Source: Methanoregula sp. (GTDB lineage: Archaea; Halobacteriota; Methanomicrobia; Methanomicrobiales; Methanospirillaceae). Taken from it: a stretch of 45,869 nt of DNA. The position numbers and the translations under genes are program-made. The notes under the pieces were generated by a model. It was given only the letters and a program-made list of their open reading frames with translations. It ran no database searches and was not told the DNA's origin. Location of the stretch: NCBI RefSeq assembly GCF_028712425.1, contig NZ_JAQTQD010000021.1:1-45869 (forward strand), in the 5' to 3' direction. This document shows, one piece after another, positions 34,011-42,588 of this stretch (position 1 is its first letter; every line of letters starts with the position of its first letter).

Positions 34011-35339
34011 CTACAGAGCAGTTTTTTTCAGGTTAGCAAGCACGCGTTCCTTTTTCCGGATCGCCGCTTCCGAAGCCCGCACAACCCCGTTTTTCATCTC
34101 CTCGAAATCGCGGGCTTCCGTGTCAGCAACCTTCTTGACCGGCGTGTACGCGGACTCGCGGAACCGTGGCGAGAAGTCATGGTCCCTGCCATCCCTGCGG
34201 AGTACAGCTTCAGATTTCCCGGCCTCGACATGACCAATCTGCTTCATGGTTACTCCTGCAGAGCCGATGGCCCGGATAATTTCCGCTGCCACATCCTTTG
34301 GGGCAACCACCAGCAGGGAGTCCAGCGAAACGCCGAGATAATCGATCCGGAGTTTCTCAAGCATCTCTTTTACCTGCGGCTGGACAAGGCTGCCAATCTC
34401 CGTCTCATCAATGACAATCCGGCAGCCGGCAGTCTCGGCCATCTCGAATGCATCCCCGCGGAGGCCGCCATTGGTAACATCGGTCATTGCGTGAATGCGG
34501 GAAAAGACAGGATGTTTCATCAGCGACTCGCAGGCAAAGAGGAAATTTAAGTTTATTGTCTGCTCGACAACCTCGGGGAATCCGGAGTAGATTGCAGCAG
34601 TCGCAATTGTGCCACCGCCTGCTCCCTCTGTCATAAGAAGGACATCTCCCGGCCGTGTGGATTTTCTTGCAGTGAGGTGCTCTGCGACCCCTACTGCGCC
34701 GACGCAGCCGGTGAGCCGGTTGCCAAGCACCATATCCCCGCCGATCCGCAGCGTTGAGCCGGTGACCAGCGGGACGTTCATCGCTTCCCCGACAGTTGTG
34801 ATCCCGGCAGTATAGTCAAAGATCTTTGCCACATCGCCATCATCAGCAACATGGATATCGGAGAAGAGCATGACGGGCTTTGCACCCATAACATAAGCAT
34901 CCCTGAGCGTGGCCCGGGTCACATGGAATCCTGCAAGGAAGGGGAAATCGGAGAGACGGGAATGCATACCATCAACCGTACAGACGATGTACTGGCCGCC
35001 GGCCTTCACCGCGCCGGCATCATCCATCTCGTCAACCCCGACAGATGCAGAAGTCTTGCCGATGATGCGGGCGATCTGGCGGTGCGCAAAAAAGTCCCCT
35101 TTCCCCCGGGAGCCCACGCCAAACTCACCCATGCAGACACCTGCAGGTTCAAACTCGAAGAGATCTCCCGAGAGTCCACCGGAGTTTTTTGCCTCCTCGA
35201 TCACTGCCTGTGCGAAAGCTGATGCATACGAGGGATTACACCCTTTCATCCGGACAATATGATCAGCGAGGCTTTCAATGAGGGCGCTCTCGTTCCTGCC
35301 TTCGGCAAGACCCCTGCGGGCATACTCCTCAACATCCAT
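34011..35339 (-). CDS. AIR synthase-related protein (PurM/HypE/ThiL-like)
   Basis: 442 residues. After a helical N-terminal region of about 100 residues (DVEEYARRGLAEGRNESALI) comes an AIR-synthase-type fold: VGVDEMDDAGAVKAGGQYIV, VTRATLRDAYVMGAKPVMLF, VTGSTLRIGGDMVLGNRLTG, MTEGAGGGTIATAAIYSGFP and DVTNGGLRGDAFEMAETAGC. Members of this superfamily bind ATP and phosphorylate or cyclise small substrates (PurM, ThiL, SelD, HypE). The long N-terminus fits a methanogen-type AIR-synthase-related protein, sometimes called HypE-like, without a proven function. Minus strand, stop TAG. It lies inside the segment bounded by the inverted repeats but looks like an ordinary core gene. Confidence 0.82.
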   Translation of the reverse strand: MDVEEYARRGLAEGRNESALIESLADHIVRMKGCNPSYASAFAQAVIEEAKNSGGLSGDLFEFEPAGVCMGEFGVGSRGKGDFFAHRQIARIIGKTSASVGVDEMDDAGAVKAGGQYIVCTVDGMHSRLSDFPFLAGFHVTRATLRDAYVMGAKPVMLFSDIHVADDGDVAKIFDYTAGITTVGEAMNVPLVTGSTLRIGGDMVLGNRLTGCVGAVGVAEHLTARKSTRPGDVLLMTEGAGGGTIATAAIYSGFPEVVEQTINLNFLFACESLMKHPVFSRIHAMTDVTNGGLRGDAFEMAETAGCRIVIDETEIGSLVQPQVKEMLEKLRIDYLGVSLDSLLVVAPKDVAAEIIRAIGSAGVTMKQIGHVEAGKSEAVLRRDGRDHDFSPRFRESAYTPVKKVADTEARDFEEMKNGVVRASEAAIRKKERVLANLKKTAL

Positions 35340-35380
35340 GTATTCCGGTTCGTGGAGCGGACATAAAAATGCGGAGTATC

Positions 35381-36337
35381 CTACCGCAGGAGAATCCCCA
35401 GGACTTCAGAAAAAGCGTGGAACGCATCGTCGACATTCCCGTTTTTCAAAAGTGCCAGGCCTTTCACAAGACCCGTGCGGACATCCTTTACATCGATGTA
35501 ATACGCTTTGTCGAAAGCGCGGGCCGATTCTTCGAGCCGGCCGGTGAGGAAACAGGAGTTGCTCAAGACAACCCAGGCATCAGCGTTAGAAGGATCGATC
35601 CCGAGCGCCTTTTCAAGAACCGGGATCGCTTCATCATGACGGCCCATGAGCGAGAGCGCAAGCCCTTTCCGGTATAATGCTTTTGCATGCGCAGGTTCAA
35701 GGGAGAGAGCACGGTCAAGGCTCTCAATGCCGTCACGGTATTCTTTCAGGTGGATGTGCGCAATACCCTTGTTGACAAGAGCCGAGAGAAAGAACGGGAA
35801 GATCTTCAGGGCGCGATCATAGCACGCGATCTCCTCTTCATAGCGTTTCAGTTTCCCGAGCGCAAATCCCTTGTTCACCCACGCTGAGAGGTAACGGGGC
35901 CGCACGGCAAGTGCGCGATCGCAACAATGGATCTCTCCCTCATGTCTGCCGAGCATCCCCAATGCAACACCCTTGTTGTTCCATGCCGTTGCATTCTCCG
36001 GATCGATTGCAAGGGCCTGATCGCAGCAGGAGATCTTCTCCTCAAACCGGGCCAGCATCCCGCAGGCAAATCCGCGGTTGTTCCATGCATCGATATTCCT
36101 GGGATCGAGCTCGATAGCTTTCTTACAGCATTCGATCTCCTCTTCGTAGCGCCCCAGTTTGCCAAGGGCAAAACCACGGCCCACCCATGCGGGGGCAAAT
36201 GAGGGATCAGCATCAATGGCACGGGTGAACGCCTCAAGTGCCTCTTTGTGCTGCCTGCTGCGCCCAAGCGCAAGGCCCCGGGTATGGTAATTCCTGCATT
36301 CTTCCCTGGATCCGGAATGAGAATTTTGTATTGACAT
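35381..36337 (-). CDS. tetratricopeptide-repeat protein
   Basis: 318 residues, almost entirely about nine tandem 34-residue TPRs with a regular W-x-GRG/NKG-FALGKLGRYEEEI pattern, for example AWVGRGFALGKLGRYEEEIE and AWNNRGFACGMLARFEEKIS. Cysteine pairs (ECCKKA, SCCDQA, HCCDRA) recur in successive repeats, which is unusual and might reflect metal or disulfide chemistry, or simply recent repeat expansion. There is no signal peptide, so it is likely a cytoplasmic scaffold. No partner is evident. It lies upstream of the AIR-synthase-like gene on the same strand with a 41-base gap, so the two may be co-transcribed. The stop is TAG. Confidence 0.85.
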   Translation of the reverse strand: MSIQNSHSGSREECRNYHTRGLALGRSRQHKEALEAFTRAIDADPSFAPAWVGRGFALGKLGRYEEEIECCKKAIELDPRNIDAWNNRGFACGMLARFEEKISCCDQALAIDPENATAWNNKGVALGMLGRHEGEIHCCDRALAVRPRYLSAWVNKGFALGKLKRYEEEIACYDRALKIFPFFLSALVNKGIAHIHLKEYRDGIESLDRALSLEPAHAKALYRKGLALSLMGRHDEAIPVLEKALGIDPSNADAWVVLSNSCFLTGRLEESARAFDKAYYIDVKDVRTGLVKGLALLKNGNVDDAFHAFSEVLGILLR

Positions 36338-36547
36338 GAGCGACTCGATAATTCGGGAAATACTCTTGGGCTTTTACCAGAAATAGGTTCACGGCATATT
36401 TATTATCAGCAGGTAGGGGATCGGGGACCTGATTGCCGGCCATTGCCCAGTGACACCGTCCTGACTTCTGAACGTGAGGGAGATTTTCAGCGGGAAATCC
36501 CCCGGCCCCCCAAATTGCCCGATCGGGCCGCCGGAACACCCCCCCAT
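36338..36547. other. upstream region of the TPR gene, gene-poor
   Basis: No gene is supported. The stretch contains the presumed promoter of the minus-strand TPR gene and, from about 36490, the weakly conserved inward extension of repeat arm B, which is rich in C and G runs. Confidence 0.4.
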
Positions 36548-36784
36548 AGCCCGATCGCAGGTGACTTTCGCGATCTATTAGGGTCCTATTAGCGCAATTT
36601 GAGCGTACCGTCGTAAAACACCCAAAATCGGAGGCTGAAATGGGCTCTTTTGGAAGTTTATGTCAGGTGATCCAATCAAATAAGTCAATTTCACGGTTCC
36701 TGTAAAAAACAGCCGGAACAAATGGGGTCAAAATGACCTCTGATTTGAAAAAGGGGCCCGATTTGAAAAAGTGGTTTTCAGGGG
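36548..36784 (-). repeat. 237-bp inverted repeat, arm B
   Basis: This is the reverse-complement partner of 32925-33161, with the same 237-base length. Both arms begin at their outer ends with CCCCTGAAAACC and end inside with GATCGGGCT. Together they bound 3.86 kb containing the second stem-loop cluster, the AIR-synthase-like gene and the TPR gene. No target-site duplication or transposase was noticed. Confidence 0.85.
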
Positions 36785-37113
36785 GCGGGGGGACTCCGGG
36801 AAGGATCATTCTCCGACGTGCAACAGCTCATCCAACCTGGAGCGTGAGGAGAGTCCGGAAGATTCTTCGAATGAGAAACGGATCCTTGGGATAGTGATCT
36901 CCTCAACCGCGGGCAGCGTCCGGGTTCTCAAGAATCCAAAGTATATGGAGGAACATTGAGAGAAATACTGAACACAGGTATTTCCAGGAAGCAAAGTAAA
37001 CCAGTTACCGCATCAATCCCCTGAATGGCTGATATGGTAAAAGAGTCTCTGAGAAAAAAATTTATGAGTTATAATTGATAAAAATTATTAATAATTATTG
37101 TAAATATTAAATT
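36785..37113. other. AT-rich upstream region of the pilin-like gene
   Basis: No conserved gene is recognised. A short plus-strand frame ending at 36959 (reading ILGIVISSTAGSVRVLKNPK) has no family match I know and starts inside repeat arm B. The last 60 bases are very AT-rich and probably hold the promoter of the gene at 37114. Confidence 0.4.
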
Positions 37114-37674
37114 GTGGTAACTGAACGAGAACGGGCATCATCCGCAATTCACGGGTGTATTTTCCTCGTCGCAATAACGATTATTCTTTCCTCACTGGTT
37201 TTGCTCATGACGCCAAATCTTCCTTTATTTTCATCAGATGAAATCCCGGTAATTTTTGAGATCGTATCAATGAAATATACCAAAACCGGGAGCTGGAAAT
37301 ATGAGAACAAACTGGTTGTGAAAAACTCCGGGCCGATAGCATATGATAACCGGAAACTCTCAGCCATCACCTACCGGAACGGAGAGCCTCTTGCCTGTAA
37401 AATACCCTATATCAATTTCCAGTATTATATCAATAACAAACCGCTGGGAATCCAGAGAATCGGGGGAATGGGGACCGATGATTTGTCCTGGGTCCCGGAA
37501 GCTACGATATTTATCGATTACTCCCAGGGGACATTCCGTCCCGGGGATACGATCCGGTTCGAGGTCTATGACAGGGAGACCAACAGGATCATTTCAAGCG
37601 ACACATACCCACACAAAGAAAAAACAGGAGAGGAAAAAATGATGGAAGAGTATCTCAGTCGTCCAGGCGCCTGA
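37114..37674 (+). CDS. archaeal type IV pilin-like protein (DUF1628/Pilin_N type)
   Basis: 186 residues. The N-terminus ERASSAIHGCIFLVAITIIL resembles the archaeal pilin signature (R-A-x-S-x-x-I-G followed by a hydrophobic helix), so it should be cleaved by a class III signal peptidase and assembled or anchored by its hydrophobic helix. The remaining 150 residues form a beta-rich head domain without recognised motifs. The start is a GTG at 37114 with no ribosome-binding site; the upstream sequence is extremely AT-rich, suggesting a leaderless message. It is convergent with rubredoxin and overlaps it by 20 bases at the 3' ends. Confidence 0.7.
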   Translation: MVTERERASSAIHGCIFLVAITIILSSLVLLMTPNLPLFSSDEIPVIFEIVSMKYTKTGSWKYENKLVVKNSGPIAYDNRKLSAITYRNGEPLACKIPYINFQYYINNKPLGIQRIGGMGTDDLSWVPEATIFIDYSQGTFRPGDTIRFEVYDRETNRIISSDTYPHKEKTGEEKMMEEYLSRPGA

Positions 37675-37846
37675 AGACACCCTTCTTTGCTTTCAGGATT
37701 TTACATTCAGGACAACGCCAGGTATCAGGGACCTTTTCCCAGGGGGTTCCTGCCGGGACTCCATTCTTCGGGTCGCCTTTTACCGGATCATAGATATAGT
37801 GACATTCAAGACAGACCCAGCGTGCAAGTTTTTCATCCTTAACCAT
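37655..37846 (-). CDS. rubredoxin
   Basis: 63 residues with the two iron-binding pairs WVCLECHYIYDP and WRCPECK and the conserved VPDTW between them. It is a one-iron electron carrier; in methanogens it typically supplies electrons to oxygen- or peroxide-detoxifying enzymes. The ATG at 37846 is preceded by GGAG about nine bases upstream; a longer frame upstream does not look like rubredoxin. A short lysine-rich tail follows the second pair. Its 3' end overlaps the convergent pilin-like gene. Confidence 0.93.
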   Translation of the reverse strand: MVKDEKLARWVCLECHYIYDPVKGDPKNGVPAGTPWEKVPDTWRCPECKILKAKKGVFRRLDD

Positions 37847-37917
37847 GGGATACAACTCCGTACAAGAATCGTGAATTGATATCAATCATTTTTCTTTTGG
37901 TTACTTGAAGTCACCTC

Positions 37918-38511
37918 TCAGGGCAAAATGTCCTGCTCGCCGATAGGTTTTTGGTATGTGAGTGATGAGCGTGAACGGGCGCAGAGACGGGCTACCCGCA
38001 GGGGTTCCGGAATCCCGCCTTCATGAGTAAAATCATTGCAGAGCCGGCCTGCATCTTCCAGCGAGATTTCCCAGGCCCTGATAAAAATTGTCTGGCCGGT
38101 ATGCAACGGGACAGGGATTCTTTTCCCCAGGTTCCGGTATGCCAGGAGCCTTTTTTCATCATGAGGAAAATGGTGCCGTATCTCGTTCTCGAGCCCGTCC
38201 GATTCCTCATAGGTAACGCAGATAACCGGAACACCGGAGACTTCTGCAATCCGCCCGGGATCGATTACATTAAACCAGGAGATGACACAGCCGGAGAGGA
38301 GGATGACATTCAGGTCTCTTCGCTCAAGAGACTGGACCATACCTGTTATGGATTCTGTCGCATCCATACCTCCAACCGTCACGGTCCCAAAGCAGAACCC
38401 GTCAATCCGGAGGTCCTTTCTCATCACGACCCCGGCAAGTGTCGAAAAGGTCCTTCCGGAATAGCTTTCTGCAATCCCCAGCGCTCTCAGCCCTTTCTTG
38501 GGCAGATGCAT
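37918..38511 (-). CDS. DUF99 family protein (endonuclease V-like fold)
   Basis: 197 residues typical of the archaeal DUF99/UPF0215 family: LRALGIAESYSGRTFSTLAG at the start, GTVTVGGMDATESITGMVQS, LNVILLSGCVISWFNVID and VSGVPVICVTYEESDGLE. The family shares the endonuclease V fold and is proposed to be a nuclease; its role in this organism is unknown. Minus strand, divergent from the glycosyltransferase gene with a 38-base gap, so the two promoters must overlap or both messages are leaderless. Confidence 0.88.
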   Translation of the reverse strand: MHLPKKGLRALGIAESYSGRTFSTLAGVVMRKDLRIDGFCFGTVTVGGMDATESITGMVQSLERRDLNVILLSGCVISWFNVIDPGRIAEVSGVPVICVTYEESDGLENEIRHHFPHDEKRLLAYRNLGKRIPVPLHTGQTIFIRAWEISLEDAGRLCNDFTHEGGIPEPLRVARLCARSRSSLTYQKPIGEQDILP

Positions 38512-38549
38512 AGAAGCACTTATGACACCGGATTAAAAATACTATACCG

Positions 38550-39479
38550 ATGAAATTCAACAAAGATGAGGTCTGCATTTTAATTCCCACCCTCAATGAG
38601 GGTCCGACCATTGGCGGCATGGTCAAGGAATTCAAGGCACTTGGCTACAACCACATCCTTGTCATGGATGGCAGGAGCACGGACAATACGGTCAAGGTTG
38701 CCCGTGAGGCTGGTGCAAATGTCCGGACGCAGTCCGGGAAAGGGAAAGGAAATGCAATCATTGAGGCATTTGAGGTCATCGAACAGCCCTACATCCTCAT
38801 GCTTGATGGCGACGGCACCTACTCTGCAAGGGATGCGGAAAAGATGCTGACGCCCCTGTTCCTCGGTTTTGACCAGGTCATCGGGGACCGCCTCATCAAT
38901 GCCGAAGAAGGTGCGTTTTCGCGGATGAACCTCTTTGGCAACCACATGCTCAACATGCTTTTCAAGATCGCCCACAGCCGGGATCTTCATGACATCCTGT
39001 CGGGATACCGGGCATTCACGAAACTTGCCATCCACCAGATGCACTTAAAGGAGAAGGGCTTTGAGATCGAGACCGAGATCTCGGTGGAGGCCGTGCGGAA
39101 CGGTCACCGGATCATGGTCGTGCCGGTGAAATATTCCCGCCGTCCCGGCACCGCAACAAAACTCTCCCCATTCCATGATGGCATGAAAATTGTCAGCACC
39201 ATTTACCGGCTCGCGCGGGTCAACAACCCCATGTTTTATTTTGGCATGATGGGGCTGTTCACAACCCTGCTCGGCCTGCTCACAGGGCTTTATGTCCTGC
39301 TTGAATGGTTACAACCCGGCCATATCGAGCATATCCCGCTCACGATCCTCACAGTGCTCCTCATTGTTGTGGGAATTGAAATCTTCATGTTCGGCATCAT
39401 CAGCGATATGCTGCTCGTCTTCCACAGGGAAATTGTCCGGGAGATCCAGCTCCTCCAGCCTCCAAAGCCCCCAAAGTAA
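38550..39479 (+). CDS. aglJ: GT2 family glycosyltransferase, AglJ-like
   Basis: 309 residues. The GT2 domain is at the N-terminus: CILIPTLNEGPTIGGMVKEF, VMDGRSTDNTV, MLDGDGTY (metal-binding DxD), DILSGYRAFTK and EIETEISVEAV. Two to three C-terminal membrane segments follow (about 225-300). This is the layout of AglJ, which adds the first sugar to dolichol phosphate in archaeal N-glycosylation of S-layer and archaellum proteins. The cytoplasmic domain uses a nucleotide sugar. No other agl gene is adjacent, so AglJ rather than a related dolichol-phosphate glycosyltransferase is likely but not certain. Confidence 0.82.
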   Translation: MKFNKDEVCILIPTLNEGPTIGGMVKEFKALGYNHILVMDGRSTDNTVKVAREAGANVRTQSGKGKGNAIIEAFEVIEQPYILMLDGDGTYSARDAEKMLTPLFLGFDQVIGDRLINAEEGAFSRMNLFGNHMLNMLFKIAHSRDLHDILSGYRAFTKLAIHQMHLKEKGFEIETEISVEAVRNGHRIMVVPVKYSRRPGTATKLSPFHDGMKIVSTIYRLARVNNPMFYFGMMGLFTTLLGLLTGLYVLLEWLQPGHIEHIPLTILTVLLIVVGIEIFMFGIISDMLLVFHREIVREIQLLQPPKPPK

Positions 39480-39557
39480 TTTTTATTTCCTTATTCTGCT
39501 TTTTGGCTGTCAACAGATTTTTTTATTGAAAAACAGCGGCGACCAGGGCGGAATCCC

Positions 39558-40094
39558 TTACCGGAATACCTGTTTTATTGCGAGCACCCGGCACGAGTGT
39601 TCTGCAAGCGATGTGAACTGGTATGCTTCGTCAAGATTCTTCCCTGCCGCAAATGTCCCATGTCCCCGCACGATAACCAGTTTTGTTGATTTGAGTGCGC
39701 ATGCGACATTATCAGCAAGTTCCTGCGTGCCCGGTGCCCCATCAACAACAGGTATTTTCGGGCAGAACATCCTGCCCTCACTATCTTCAGGCAGGACTTC
39801 ATCCATCACCAGCGATGCGGCTATTGCAGCCTGGGGATGAGCGTGAACGATGGCCTGGTAGTCCGCGTTCTTGTATATCGCACGATGGACGCGGTACTCG
39901 CTGGAAGCGTTTTTTGGGACGGTCCCTTCAAGAGGGACGAAGACCAGTTCATGGACTTCATCCAGGTAATCTCCGGTCCGCTTGATAAAAAAACCCTCAT
40001 CTCCGTTACGGACACTGATATTACCGAAGTTGCCACCGACGAGATGCTCGGCAAAGAGCCGTTTTCCAATCCTCTCGAATTCGCGGACAGGCAT
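39558..40094 (-). CDS. fucA: class II aldolase, L-fuculose-1-phosphate aldolase-like
   Basis: 178 residues with the zinc-binding histidines HAHPQAA (about residue 84) and VRGHGTF, and a GGNFGNISVR loop for phosphate binding near residue 20. In methanogens this aldolase is thought to supply L-lactaldehyde, which is oxidised to lactate for coenzyme F420 synthesis. Its position just after the F420:NADP oxidoreductase gene (58-base gap, same strand) fits F420 metabolism. It is somewhat shorter than bacterial FucA, as usual in archaea. Confidence 0.85.
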   Translation of the reverse strand: MPVREFERIGKRLFAEHLVGGNFGNISVRNGDEGFFIKRTGDYLDEVHELVFVPLEGTVPKNASSEYRVHRAIYKNADYQAIVHAHPQAAIAASLVMDEVLPEDSEGRMFCPKIPVVDGAPGTQELADNVACALKSTKLVIVRGHGTFAAGKNLDEAYQFTSLAEHSCRVLAIKQVFR

Positions 40095-40152
40095 AGTGTG
40101 TTACTCCACTTCAGGTACTATCGGAGGTTATCGTTGATAAAAAGGGGAGTGA

Positions 40153-40803
40153 TTACCGGAACTGGATCCCGACATCCCGCATCTTGTTATACCGGGCAAT
40201 GTTGAGCAGGAGCGGGGTAAGGGACTCCACCATGCAGGACACGGTAAGGGGGCCGGCGTCAAATGCCCTGAGCCGGGATACCTTGTTTACTATCTCCATC
40301 ACGGTCTTCTTTGCTTCGGCATCATCTCCACAGACCGGTACGGAGTATTCGAGCTCCTCGTCCAGTGCTTTCCACTTGTTTGCCGCGATTGTGTTGAACG
40401 CGGTACAGAGCCGGGCTTCTTTTGGCAGGATGCTGCGGATCATGAGTGCGGCCGACCCCTCCGGCGGTGGAACGAAAACAAAATGATCGGTCTTTTCCAT
40501 CGGGTTGACCGGGCTGACAACGATCTTGTTCTCGAACCCGTGGAGCGTTGCAAGCGTGGATGCGGCATGCTTGAACGGGATTGCAAGGATGACCACGTCC
40601 GCAGCGTCCACAGCATCCTGGTTTGTCACGCCTTTCATCGAGCAGGGCTTTCCACGCTTTGCCATCTGTTCCCTGCCCATGGTGCAGGTCGCTTCTGCCT
40701 TGTCCTGTTCCCGGGATCCGACAATCACATCATAATAAGGGGAGAGCCGCATGGCCATACCCTCGCCGATATCCCCGGTCCCGCCGACTATTCCAATCTT
40801 CAT
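40153..40803 (-). CDS. npdG: F420H2:NADP+ oxidoreductase
   Basis: 216 residues with the N-terminal dinucleotide fold KIGIVGGTGDIGEGMAMRL, a VGSREQDKAEA second strand selecting NADP, DVVILAIPFKHAASTL, NPMEKTD and AFNTIAANKWKAL. These match the F420-dependent NADP reductase family (Fno/NpdG), which passes electrons between reduced F420 and NADP for biosynthesis. The protein is cytoplasmic. The gene ends 58 bases before fucA and starts just after thioredoxin, with only one base between stop and start, so the three are probably co-transcribed. Confidence 0.95.
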   Translation of the reverse strand: MKIGIVGGTGDIGEGMAMRLSPYYDVIVGSREQDKAEATCTMGREQMAKRGKPCSMKGVTNQDAVDAADVVILAIPFKHAASTLATLHGFENKIVVSPVNPMEKTDHFVFVPPPEGSAALMIRSILPKEARLCTAFNTIAANKWKALDEELEYSVPVCGDDAEAKKTVMEIVNKVSRLRAFDAGPLTVSCMVESLTPLLLNIARYNKMRDVGIQFR

Positions 40804-40804
40804 G

Positions 40805-41077
40805 TTATCCCACCAGAGGTCTTAACAGGTTTTCCAGGGTGGGGAGATCTGTTACCCCCTCCAATGACTGGACGACCCTGTCGTCTTTCTCGATGATGAG
40901 GGTGGGAACAACCCGGATCCCGTATTTTTCCGCCAGGTCCATGTGGGCGTCCACGTCAATTTTCCGGATCTCAACTGCATCTCCCATCTTTTTTGCCAGT
41001 TCCTCGATGATGGGGGTCTGCATCTTGCAGGGGCCGCACCATGTGGCAAAGAAATCAAACAATACCGGTTTGCTCAT
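40805..41077 (-). CDS. thioredoxin
   Basis: 90 residues with the redox motif FATWCGPCKMQ (residues about 10-20), the cis-proline stretch VVPTLII near 58 and a normal thioredoxin length. It is a cytoplasmic disulfide reductase; archaeal members may be reduced by an F420- or NADPH-dependent reductase, and an F420:NADP oxidoreductase is encoded immediately downstream. Confidence 0.95.
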   Translation of the reverse strand: MSKPVLFDFFATWCGPCKMQTPIIEELAKKMGDAVEIRKIDVDAHMDLAEKYGIRVVPTLIIEKDDRVVQSLEGVTDLPTLENLLRPLVG

Positions 41078-41130
41078 TAAATTTACCCGATATGGTTGTC
41101 GATGAAAAAAAAGATAAATCTATGGTATTG

Positions 41131-42588
41131 TTACTTGGAGAGGATCTGCATGATGATCCTGCCATACGCAGGACGCGTGACGATAACCCCGACCAGCACA
41201 CCAAGGATGGTGATGATGGCAAAACCCTTCAGGGTTGAAAGGTCCATCAGGGCCAGCGGAATCATCGCGATTACCACGGTCGCTGCTGCGGCAACGATGA
41301 TACCGAGTGCCCGGGCAAGCCGTTTGAGATAGAGGTTCGGTGAAGGTACTTTTCCCTCATGCAGGATCTCATCCGTGATGATGACCAGCTGGTCAATACC
41401 GGTTCCCAGGACCGCGATCAGACCCGCTATTGTGGGAAGGTCCATCTGGAACTTGATGGCTGCAATGAAACCAAGCAATATGACGACTTCCGAGGCATTG
41501 ATGAGCACCATCGGCAGTACAATGCCGGGCTCGCGATACCGGTAATACACTGCACAACCTACAGCAATAAGTGCGCAGATACCGGCAAGGATACACATCA
41601 TTTTGTAGCGTTCGCCAAGGGGCGCGGATGTGCTTCCCGAACCTGCAACGGCAACATCAACCGGGAGGGCTCCGGCACGCAGGTGGATCTCCAGGTTCGT
41701 TGCCTGGTCGGATCCGGCATTGCCGGTACCGGTAGATGCAACCATGCGCCGTGTGGACGTTGTCTTCAACGATGAGGCGAGATCCGAACTCAGTGGCGCC
41801 GAGTACACAGTCTTGTTATCGAGGATCATTGCCAGGTAGTGGTTATCCGGATCATCGGTTGCACCGTACCTGATTGCAGCGTCCTGGAATGCCTGTGCCC
41901 CTGCTTCGCTTAAGGTAAATTCAACGCCCCAGGAATTTGTCTGGAGATCTTTCTGGGGTCTCTGGACACTCGTGATCACATCGCCGAAGAGCACATGTTC
42001 AGTCTGGTTGCCGATCGTCTGGACTCGTATCTCGAACTTCCCCTGCTTGCCGACAATCTCCTGTGCTTCCGTCATGTCGACACCGGCAAGCTCGACACGG
42101 ATATACCGTACCACGTTGTTCAGTCCGGCCAGGGTATTGACTTTTGCATCCTTGGTGCCCAGACTGTTGATCTTGGTCTCAAGAATGGTCTTTACATGGC
42201 TGCCGGTATCCTTGGAAACTCCCTGCTGGTAGCTGGTCAGTTTCCCGCCTGCTTCGGCAAACTTCTGTTCCAGTTCAGCCTGGGTGAAGTACTTCCGGAT
42301 CTCGATATGGTTCTCGTCGATGAGTTCGACATCCGCATCAAGGCTGTCTGAAAGTTTCGTGACGAATTCCTGGAGAGGCTCGTCCGTCGTGAACCCGACC
42401 ACCTCTGCCCGGAGCTCAAGCTGGATCCATGCTCCCTGCTGGAGGTCAAGGCCGTACTGGAGGTTTGTTGCAAGCTTTCCGTTCTCATCGATATGAGGGG
42501 CGATTGCGACCAGGGAAAGGATGACAAGGATAATGAGCGTAGCGACACGCCAGTCCGTCAGGATCGCTTTGATTTCTGCGGAGTTCAT
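41131..42588 (-). CDS. secD: protein-export membrane protein SecD
   Basis: 485 residues. A first transmembrane helix (about 13-32) is followed by GLDLQQGAWIQLEL, the large extracytoplasmic domain with an FTLSEAGAQAF-type stretch, and a C-terminal bundle of about five helices (from residue 330) with GLIAVLGTGIDQLVIITDEI, the archaeal SecD signature. With SecF it assists SecYE-dependent export. ATG 42588 is chosen: it overlaps the secF stop as ATGA and follows a GGGAGGTG ribosome-binding site. The frame is open upstream but lies inside secF. Confidence 0.95.
   Translation of the reverse strand: MNSAEIKAILTDWRVATLIILVILSLVAIAPHIDENGKLATNLQYGLDLQQGAWIQLELRAEVVGFTTDEPLQEFVTKLSDSLDADVELIDENHIEIRKYFTQAELEQKFAEAGGKLTSYQQGVSKDTGSHVKTILETKINSLGTKDAKVNTLAGLNNVVRYIRVELAGVDMTEAQEIVGKQGKFEIRVQTIGNQTEHVLFGDVITSVQRPQKDLQTNSWGVEFTLSEAGAQAFQDAAIRYGATDDPDNHYLAMILDNKTVYSAPLSSDLASSLKTTSTRRMVASTGTGNAGSDQATNLEIHLRAGALPVDVAVAGSGSTSAPLGERYKMMCILAGICALIAVGCAVYYRYREPGIVLPMVLINASEVVILLGFIAAIKFQMDLPTIAGLIAVLGTGIDQLVIITDEILHEGKVPSPNLYLKRLARALGIIVAAAATVVIAMIPLALMDLSTLKGFAIITILGVLVGVIVTRPAYGRIIMQILSK

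Noticed and set aside
32925-36784. Classical insertion sequence or composite transposon
   Set aside because: No transposase, no target-site duplication noticed, and the enclosed genes look like ordinary chromosomal genes.
36771-36959. 62-codon plus-strand frame after repeat arm B
   Set aside because: It starts inside the repeat, and I see no family or ribosome-binding site. It is mentioned only in the region note.
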